A stretch of DNA of 64,000 bases from Acidobacteriota bacterium (GTDB lineage: Bacteria > Acidobacteriota > Vicinamibacteria > Vicinamibacterales > JAKQTR01), in assembly GCA_026393675.1 (NCBI GenBank), contig JAPKZQ010000045.1, positions 124,001 through 188,000 on the forward strand, written 5' to 3'. Shown here one piece after another: positions 55,971 through 64,000 of the stretch. The notes beneath the pieces are model-generated. The model was not told where the DNA came from and made no database searches. It was given only the letters and a program-made list of their open reading frames with translations. The position numbers and the translations under genes were made by a program. Each line of letters begins with the position of its first letter. The stretch's first letter is position 1.

Positions 55971-57608
55971 ATGATCTCGTTCTCGAACATCAGCAAGCAG
56001 TACGGCCGCCAGATCCTCTTTGTCGACGCCTCGTTCCAGATCAACCCGGGCGAAAAGGTCGGTCTGGTCGGCCCGAACGGCTCCGGCAAGACGACGCTCT
56101 TCCGGATGATCGTCGGCGAGGAAGCGCCAGACGAGGGCGATCTGACGGTGCCAAAGCGGTTGACCATCGGCTACTTCCGCCAGGACATCGAGGATATGGC
56201 GGGCCGCTCGGTCGTCGACGAGACGATCGCTGGCAGCGGCCGAGCCGGCGATCTGCACCACGAACTCGAGGCCCTGCAGCACGCGATGAGCGACCCGGCG
56301 AAGGCCGACGAGATGGACGCCATTCTCGCTCGCTTCGGCGAGGTGCAGGAGGAGTACGACCACCTCGGCGGCTACGCGCTCGAGGCCCAGGCGCGCGAAG
56401 TCCTTCATGGCCTCGGCTTCGAGGACGAGCGCATCGACGGCGACGTCGGCGCGCTCTCCGGCGGATGGAAGATGCGCGTGGCGATGGCGCGGGTGCTGCT
56501 CGGCAACCCGGACATCCTGCTGATGGACGAGCCGACCAACCACCTGGATATCGAGTCGATTATCTGGCTCGAGGCGTTCCTGAAGTCGCGCGCCGGCGCG
56601 CTGCTGATGACGTCGCACGATCGCGAGTTCATGAACCGCGTCGTGACAAAAATCGCGGAGATCGACGGCGGGGAAATCACCGTCTACTCGGGCAACTACG
56701 ACTTCTACGAGCGCGAGCGGGCCATCCGCGAGACCAACCGCGAGGCCGCCTACGCGCGTCAGCAGGCGATGCTGGCCAAAGAACGCCGCTTCATCGAACG
56801 GTTCTCGGCGCATGCGGCCAAGGCGGCGCAGGTGCAGAGCCGGGTGAAGGCGCTCGACAAGATTGAGAAGATCGAACTGCCCAGGAAGCGGAAGGTCGTG
56901 CGGTTCGACTTTCGCACGCCGCCCCGGTCGGGGGATCTCGTCGTCACGCTGGAGGATGTCTCGAAGGCCTATGGCCGGCACGTGGTCTACGACGGCCTCA
57001 ACATGACCATCCGGCGCGGAGAACGCTGGTCGGTGATGGGCCGCAATGGCGCGGGCAAAACCACGCTTCTGAAGATGGTCGCGGGCGTGCTCGACGCCGA
57101 TTCAGGGACCATCCGGCTTGGCGCCAGCCTGAAGATGGGCTATTTCGCGCAGGCCGCGCTCGACATCCTCGACCCGGATCTCACCATCGATGAGCAACTG
57201 CAGAAGGACTTCCCGCAGGAGTCGATTGGTGCGCTGCGCAACCTGGCTGGCGCGTTCCAGTTCTCAGGCGATGACGTGGACAAGAAGATCCGGTCTCTGT
57301 CTGGCGGGGAAAAGACGCGGCTCGTGATGGCCCGGATGCTCCTCAACCCGCCGAACTTCCTCGTGCTCGACGAGCCCACCAACCACCTGGACCTGGCGAC
57401 CAAGGAGATGCTGGTCGACGCGTTGAAGAACTTCGACGGCACGATGCTGTTTGTCTCGCACGACCGCACGTTTCTGCGCGGCCTCAGCAACCGCGTGCTC
57501 GAACTGGGCGGCGAGAGCGGCGACGACACCCACCCGCACCTCTACCCCGGTTCCTACGTCGAGTATGTGCAGCGGACCGGACACGAAGCGCCCGGCGTGC
57601 ACGCCTAG
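55971..57608 (+). CDS. ABC-F family ATPase (ribosome-associated type)
   Basis: This 545-aa protein has two ABC domains and no membrane part. The first has GPNGSGKTT, LSGGWKMRVAMARVLL and ILLMDEPTNHLD; the second GRNGAGKTT, LSGGEKTRLVMARMLL and FLVLDEPTNHLD. The linker between them (about 240-305, QQAMLAKERRFIERFSAHAAKAAQVQSR) is the ABC-F hallmark that enters the ribosomal E site. Such proteins regulate translation or give resistance to ribosome-targeting antibiotics; the subfamily cannot be fixed by eye. The ATG at 55971 is used; the open frame extends 12 codons upstream. It follows the kinase by 56 bases. Confidence 0.9.
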   Translation: MISFSNISKQYGRQILFVDASFQINPGEKVGLVGPNGSGKTTLFRMIVGEEAPDEGDLTVPKRLTIGYFRQDIEDMAGRSVVDETIAGSGRAGDLHHELEALQHAMSDPAKADEMDAILARFGEVQEEYDHLGGYALEAQAREVLHGLGFEDERIDGDVGALSGGWKMRVAMARVLLGNPDILLMDEPTNHLDIESIIWLEAFLKSRAGALLMTSHDREFMNRVVTKIAEIDGGEITVYSGNYDFYERERAIRETNREAAYARQQAMLAKERRFIERFSAHAAKAAQVQSRVKALDKIEKIELPRKRKVVRFDFRTPPRSGDLVVTLEDVSKAYGRHVVYDGLNMTIRRGERWSVMGRNGAGKTTLLKMVAGVLDADSGTIRLGASLKMGYFAQAALDILDPDLTIDEQLQKDFPQESIGALRNLAGAFQFSGDDVDKKIRSLSGGEKTRLVMARMLLNPPNFLVLDEPTNHLDLATKEMLVDALKNFDGTMLFVSHDRTFLRGLSNRVLELGGESGDDTHPHLYPGSYVEYVQRTGHEAPGVHA

Positions 57609-57676
57609 GCAATTGGGGCCAGGCCCAGATTCCACGTCTATCCGAACACCGTGAACGAGTGAGAGGCTGGGTGGGT

Positions 57677-58216
57677 TTATCGTTTTGCCGGGGGTGCGGG
57701 GTCCTTGCGCGCCTGATCGATCGCTGATTTGGTGGCGTTCACCAACTGGTTGGCCAGCGACTGGACTTGGTGGCGAAGGTCGGCCACTTTGTCTTCAGGC
57801 AGGCCGGCCGCCAATGCCCCATACCCGTTGCGGACGACCTCCGCCTGCTGGCCAATCGCGTTCAACGCGGCCACACAAGCCGAGGTGGCCATGCTGTTGG
57901 CTGCGGGTCCATTCGTCGATTTCTTGTCGGCCTGCTGCCCGGCGTCCTCGACTGCAATTCTCGCCGAGAGGATGCCCAGCAGGTCGGAGAGAATCGGTGG
58001 CGTCTTCCCGGACGGATTCTTCACCATCTGAACCAAGTCGTTTGCGGCCTTACGAGCCTGGTCGGGCCTGAGCGTCAGAACGAGATTCCACGTCTTCTCG
58101 CTACCATCCGGCCCAGCGCCTCGCGCGGGCACCGAAGCCTTGTCCTGCGCCAGTGCCGGCACAGCCACCGCGATCACGATCGCCGCGATGCCAAGTGTCT
58201 GTCCAACGCGTCCCAT
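57677..58216 (-). CDS. Small exported helical protein of unknown function
   Basis: The 179-aa product has a clean signal peptide (residues 1-23, LGIAAIVIAVAVPALAQ) and a mostly helical body with NLVLTLRPDQARKAANDLVQMVKN near 45, an Ala-rich segment with SACVAALNAIGQQAEVVRNGYGALAAG near 115 and a Lys/Pro tail. I do not recognise it. GGAG lies before ATG at 58216. It is convergent with the ABC-F gene and divergent from the S9 peptidase; a palindrome GGGCC-A-GGCCC at 57616-57626 lies between the two convergent ends. Confidence 0.75.
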   Translation of the reverse strand: MGRVGQTLGIAAIVIAVAVPALAQDKASVPARGAGPDGSEKTWNLVLTLRPDQARKAANDLVQMVKNPSGKTPPILSDLLGILSARIAVEDAGQQADKKSTNGPAANSMATSACVAALNAIGQQAEVVRNGYGALAAGLPEDKVADLRHQVQSLANQLVNATKSAIDQARKDPAPPAKR

Positions 58217-58500
58217 GGTGGTCTCCTTCCGACCGGCGAGTTGATACCCGTAACCGATTATCGGCTCCAAAGACGAAACCAACACCCGGAGGATACCGGA
58301 ACTGCACACCACTGCGCGACGCTGCGTCGGCTGGAGCTGTTTCCGTGGGTTTGGACGCCCCACGCCATGTAGTCCGGGCACACAGAATTCTCCGTCGAGC
58401 CCCGCAATTTGTAGGTCAAATTTCCGGTTGGTCGAATTCGCTCCCGCCGCGATATCCCGGGTAATACAATGCCGGCCTGTCTGATTTCACGGAGGATGAG
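58217..58500. other. Divergent region before the S9 peptidase gene
   Basis: No gene is seen. A TACAAT (58465-58470) lies at a fitting distance for a -10 of the peptidase gene, but no good -35 is present. GGAGG directly precedes the ATG at 58501. Confidence 0.35.
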
Positions 58501-60795
<2,295 letters not shown>

Positions 60796-60825
60796 CCTCC
60801 GCTGTGGAACAATCGGGAGAGACCT

Positions 60826-62031
60826 ATGCCGCATGCCTTCATCTGTGATGCTGTCCGCACGCCCATCGGCTCGTACGGGGGCTCTCTCGCGCAGGTTCGC
60901 ACCGATGACCTCGCGGCCATCCCGATCCGCGCGTTGATTCAGAGGCATCCCGGTCTGGACATCGCGCGGATCGACGATGTGATCTTGGGATGCGCCAACC
61001 AGGCGGGTGAGGATAACCGCAATGTCGCGCGGATGGCGTTGCTGCTGGCCGGCCTTCCGGTAAGCGTGGCGGGCGCGACGGTAAACAGGCTGTGCGGCTC
61101 AGGCATGGATGCCATCGCCGTCGCTGCCCGGGCCATCGTCGCCGGCGAACAGGACCTGCTCGTCGCGGGCGGCGTCGAGTCGATGTCGCGCGCCCCATTC
61201 GCCATGCCCAAGGCCACAACCCCCTTCAGCCGGAAAGCCGAGATCTTCGATACCACCATCGGCTGGCGATTCGTCAACGAGTTGATGCACAAGCAGTACG
61301 GCACCGATTCAATGCCCGAGACGGCCGAGAACGTGGCGGAGGAGTTCCGCATCTCCCGCGAGGATCAGGACCGGTTCGCGGCGTGGAGCCAGGCCAAGAC
61401 GGCAGCGGCCCAGGAAAAGGGACTATTCGCCGACGAAATCACACCGGTGGTCATCCCGCGCTCGAAACAGGATCCGTTGACGGTGGATCGGGATGAACAT
61501 CCCCGACCAGGCACCACGATCGACAAGCTGAGCAAGCTGCCGGCGCTCTTCCGCAAGAATGGAACGGTGACGGCTGGCAATTCGTCCGGCATCAATGACG
61601 GCGCGTGCGCGGTCCTGGTGGCATCCGAGGCGGCCGCACGTGCAGACGGCCTCACACCGCGAGCCCGCGTGGTCGGGACGGCCACGGTCGGCGTGCCGCC
61701 TCGCATCATGGGAATCGGGCCCGTCCCTGCCACCAGGGCGCTTCTCGCGCGAACGGGACTGACGCTTGATCAGATGGACGTGATCGAGTTCAACGAGGCG
61801 TTCGCGGCCCAGGCGCTGGCCGTGACGCGCGAACTCGGACTGGCCGACGATGACGCGCGTGTCAATCCGAACGGCGGCGCGATTGCCCTTGGCCATCCGC
61901 TCGGCATGAGCGGTGCGCGCCTGGTCACAACGGCTCTGTACCAGTTGCACCGCACGCGCGGTCGTTACGCGCTCTGCAGCATGTGCATCGGCGTCGGCCA
62001 GGGCATCGCGATGATCCTCGAACGGGTGTGA
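60826..62031 (+). CDS. Acetyl-CoA acyltransferase (thiolase, PcaF/PaaJ-like)
   Basis: This 401-aa thiolase has the acylation Cys in [11 protein letters not shown] (near residue 89), [11 protein letters not shown], the His in [13 protein letters not shown] and the second Cys in SMCIGVGQG. The form [10 protein letters not shown] and the overall sequence resemble 3-oxoadipyl-CoA thiolases (PcaF/PaaJ), which cut 3-oxoadipyl-CoA in aromatic degradation. No other pca or paa genes are in the window, so a general beta-ketothiolase role is equally possible. GGGAG stands before the ATG. It is followed by 7-nt-unit repeats. Confidence 0.92.
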   Translation: MPHAFICDAVRTPIGSYGGSLAQVRTDDLAAIPIRALIQRHPGLDIARIDDVILGCANQAGEDNRNVARMALLLAGLPVSVAGATVNRLCGSGMDAIAVAARAIVAGEQDLLVAGGVESMSRAPFAMPKATTPFSRKAEIFDTTIGWRFVNELMHKQYGTDSMPETAENVAEEFRISREDQDRFAAWSQAKTAAAQEKGLFADEITPVVIPRSKQDPLTVDRDEHPRPGTTIDKLSKLPALFRKNGTVTAGNSSGINDGACAVLVASEAAARADGLTPRARVVGTATVGVPPRIMGIGPVPATRALLARTGLTLDQMDVIEFNEAFAAQALAVTRELGLADDDARVNPNGGAIALGHPLGMSGARLVTTALYQLHRTRGRYALCSMCIGVGQGIAMILERV

Positions 62032-62040
62032 ATAGGGACG

Positions 62041-62179
62041 GGGTTCGGGATTCGGGCTTCGGGCCCCTGCTCACCGGCGCCGACAGGACGCGACGTGGGA
62101 GCGACGCCGGTGAACAGTGACGCGGCGGTTCGTCTTACGTCCTTCTACCGTCTGCTGACTACCGACTACTGACTGCTTG
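62041..62179. repeat. 7-nt-unit repeats and hairpin, 3' of the thiolase gene
   Basis: Units GGGTTCG, GGATTCG, GGCTTCG (62041-62061) begin 9 bases behind the stop. A hairpin CACCGGCG/CGCCGGTG lies near 62074-62112. Then come CTACCGT, CTGCTGA, CTACCGA, CTACTGA, CTGCTTG in register (62145-62179). The first part is the inverse of 867-882. Confidence 0.65.
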
Positions 62180-62200
62180 AGGCGCGTTGCCGGACCCCCT

Positions 62201-63460
62201 CTATTCAGGCACCCGCTCGACCTTGGCGCCGAGCGCCAGCAGGTGGTCGACCACCGACGAGTAGCCACGCTCGACGGTTTCGAGCGGCCGCACGCGGCTG
62301 TGGCCATCGGCGGCCAACGCTGCCGCAATCAAGGCCATGCCCGAGCGCAGATCGCGTCCGTCCAATTGCCGGCCGCGCAACCGGGTCGGTCCGGTGATGA
62401 TGATGCGATGGGGGTCGCAGAGGAAGAAGTCGGCTCCCATCCCGCTCAATTGCTCCAGCGCGAAGAGGCGTAGCTCGTACATCCAATCGTGGATGAGCGT
62501 GCGGCCTCTGGCTTGCGTGGCCAGCACGGCGAGCAGACTGACGAAGTCGCTTGGGAATCCCGGCCAGAGCCCCGTCGCCAGCCGGCCGAGGCCAACCGGC
62601 GTCGACGGCAGGACGTGCAGCCCGTCGCTGTCGAGCCGGCATCGCACCTGCATCCGTTCGAGCACAGAGGTGACGGGCTCCAGATCTTCGGGACGGGCCC
62701 CGGTAATCTCGGCGGCCCCGCCGGTCACGGCGGTCACAACTGCCCAGCTCCCCGCTTCGAGATAGTCGCCGCTGAGTTGATGGGTGGCGCCGCCCAGCCG
62801 CATGCCGCCCTCAACGCTGATGGTCGACGTGCCCGCTCCCTCGACGCCGACGCCGAGCTGCTGGAGGAAGCGGCACAGCTCAGCCACGTGCGGTTCGCAG
62901 GCAGCGTGCCGCAATTGGGTGCGACCAGGAGCTGCAGCCGCTGCCAGCAGCGCCGTTTCGGTGCCGGTCACTGACGCTTCCTCGAGATACAGCGAGACAG
63001 GCCTCAAGCCGTCCGGCGTTTCGAGCACGTGCCCGGGGGCGTCCACCAGGCGCGCGCCCATTGCGGTCAGGGCCTGCAAATGCGTGGAGAGGGTGCGCCG
63101 AGTCGGAAAATCGCCGCCCGGATCGGCCAGCCTGGCCGAACCGCACCTGGCCAGCAGCGGCCCGAGCAGCAGCACCGACCCCCGCAAGCGTCCGACCAGC
63201 ATCGCGTCGGGCTCATCTGTGACGACCTGCGGGCAACGCACCCGCAAGGTGGACGTCCCAATGCCATCGACCTCAGCGCCCAGATCAACCAGCAGGGCCG
63301 CCATCACCTCGACGTCACGAATGCGCGGCATGTTGGTGAGCACGCACTCCTGATCGGTGAGCAGGCACGCCGCCAGCAGCGGCAGCGCGGCGTTTTTGTT
63401 GCCTTCAACGGCCACCCGGCCTTCGAGACGATGGCCCCCTTCAACAAGCAGCGTGGACAC
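62201..63460 (-). CDS. murA: UDP-N-acetylglucosamine 1-carboxyvinyltransferase, Asp-type
   Basis: The 419-aa enzyme adds enolpyruvate to UDP-GlcNAc in the first committed step of peptidoglycan synthesis. It has EGNKNAALPLLAA (K22, N23), the catalytic loop DPGGDFPTRRTLSTH, GFPSDFVSLLAVLA and the C-terminal ERGYSSVVDHLLALGAKV. At the position of the fosfomycin-target Cys (E. coli C115) stands Asp117. The sequence after it (FPTRR) also differs from the common AIGAR. It starts with a GTG, 17 bases behind murB. A second MurA cannot be excluded outside the window. Confidence 0.92.
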   Translation of the reverse strand: MSTLLVEGGHRLEGRVAVEGNKNAALPLLAACLLTDQECVLTNMPRIRDVEVMAALLVDLGAEVDGIGTSTLRVRCPQVVTDEPDAMLVGRLRGSVLLLGPLLARCGSARLADPGGDFPTRRTLSTHLQALTAMGARLVDAPGHVLETPDGLRPVSLYLEEASVTGTETALLAAAAAPGRTQLRHAACEPHVAELCRFLQQLGVGVEGAGTSTISVEGGMRLGGATHQLSGDYLEAGSWAVVTAVTGGAAEITGARPEDLEPVTSVLERMQVRCRLDSDGLHVLPSTPVGLGRLATGLWPGFPSDFVSLLAVLATQARGRTLIHDWMYELRLFALEQLSGMGADFFLCDPHRIIITGPTRLRGRQLDGRDLRSGMALIAAALAADGHSRVRPLETVERGYSSVVDHLLALGAKVERVPE

Positions 63461-63477
63461 GGCTTACACCTTCCTGA

Positions 63478-64000
63478 TCAGAACTCGCCCAGATAGACGA
63501 TCTCGTCGCGCAGTTGGACACCGAACCGGGCGAAGACCTCGCGCCGGCACGTCTCGACCAATCGTCGAACATCGGCGGCGGTCGCCCCACCCTGATTGAC
63601 GATAAAATTCGCGTGCACGGGCGACACACAGGCGCCGCCGACCGTCCGACCTTTCAATCCAGCCTGATCGATCAAGGCCCCCGCCGACCACGGCAGACCG
63701 GCGGGAAGACGGTCGCGCGCGGGATCCGGATTCTGAAACGCGCATCCGGCGCTCCGCATGTGGAGCGGCTGGGTCTGCTTACGGTGCACCAGCGATTGAC
63801 GGGCGACGGCGCGAAGTCCGGCGGAGTCGCAACCCGGCACAACGCGAACGACAGCCCGGAGCAGGATCTCGCCCGTCTTCTGGAGGCGACTCGTATCGTA
63901 CCCGAACGCCATCTCAGTGGCTGGCACATCAGCCACGGAGCCATCGCGTCGCAACAGCGAGACAGCCGAGACCCACTCGCTGATCAGGTGGCCGCCATAG
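63478..64000 (-). CDS. murB: UDP-N-acetylenolpyruvoylglucosamine reductase, C-terminal part (cut by window edge)
   Basis: The readable part (174 codons) has YGGHLISEWVSAVSLLRRDG, MAFGYDTSRLQ (the YxxSxF-like region), SAGCAFQNPD (catalytic Ser/Cys loop), GALIDQAGLKGRTVGGACVSPVHANFIVNQGGATAADV and ends GVQLRDEIVYLGEF. This is the C-terminal domain of MurB, which reduces the MurA product to UDP-MurNAc with NADPH. It runs open off the right edge. It lies directly upstream of murA in the same direction, so the enzymes of two successive steps are co-expressed. Confidence 0.93.
   Translation of the reverse strand, partial: YGGHLISEWVSAVSLLRRDGSVADVPATEMAFGYDTSRLQKTGEILLRAVVRVVPGCDSAGLRAVARQSLVHRKQTQPLHMRSAGCAFQNPDPARDRLPAGLPWSAGALIDQAGLKGRTVGGACVSPVHANFIVNQGGATAADVRRLVETCRREVFARFGVQLRDEIVYLGEF

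Overview
The window is a high-GC, gene-dense bacterial chromosome segment with about 54 protein genes, one tRNA and almost no mobile DNA. The cell is a diderm: it carries Kdo genes (kdsA, kdsB, kdsD), lapB, a TolC-family channel and a PilQ secretin. The B-type succinate dehydrogenase, many Tat/Sec-exported and lipobox proteins, and repeats placed just behind genes make me think of Acidobacteriota (Vicinamibacteria-like). That assignment is inference; no rRNA or marker-gene search was possible.

Layout. 1-4445: start of sucC (cut by the left edge) divergent from sdhCAB. 4500-12528 (minus): iadA, a YfcC-type carrier, a Tat-exported DUF362 protein, a CAP-domain protein, a radical SAM protein, a PlsC acyltransferase and an unknown exported protein. 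12738-18305 (plus): TolC/HlyD/EmrB tripartite efflux and a pirin. 18447-24187 (minus): hybrid histidine kinase, heparinase II/III-like protein, malate dehydrogenase. 24426-29895 (plus): kdsB-pyrG-kdsA-kdsD-lapB, a Kdo/LPS operon in which PyrG makes the CTP that KdsB uses. 29888-33999 (minus): APC amino-acid permease, K+ channel with RCK domain, folD, coaE. 34193-37890 (minus): Xaa-Pro peptidase, accB, accC, thiE. 38176-46835 (minus): pilMNOPQ continuing into a lipoprotein, a six-PKD lipoprotein and a TPR protein. 47135-52427 (plus): rplM-rpsI-rpsB-tsf-pyrH-frr, a threonine synthase-like gene and tRNA-Ala(CGC). 52616-62031: TIG lipoprotein with a probable frameshift, a second hybrid histidine kinase, an ABC-F ATPase, a small exported protein, an S9 peptidase and a thiolase. 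62201-64000 (minus): murB (cut by the right edge) and murA.

Most genes are ordinary housekeeping. I saw no CRISPR, prophage, integrase, toxin-antitoxin or recognisable defence island, and no convincing entirely new multigene system. The less ordinary signals are: (1) several families of short structured repeats at the 3' ends of genes, three of which supply the host gene's stop codon; (2) low-complexity stretches that all resolve into 7-nt units of differing sequence; (3) a malate dehydrogenase with a five-residue insertion in its substrate loop, the length of the apicomplexan LDH insertion; (4) a MurA with Asp at the fosfomycin-target Cys position; (5) a K+ channel with Arg in the selectivity filter; (6) kdsB and pyrH starts directly behind extended -10 boxes, suggesting leaderless mRNAs; (7) a pil operon extended by PKD and TPR genes.
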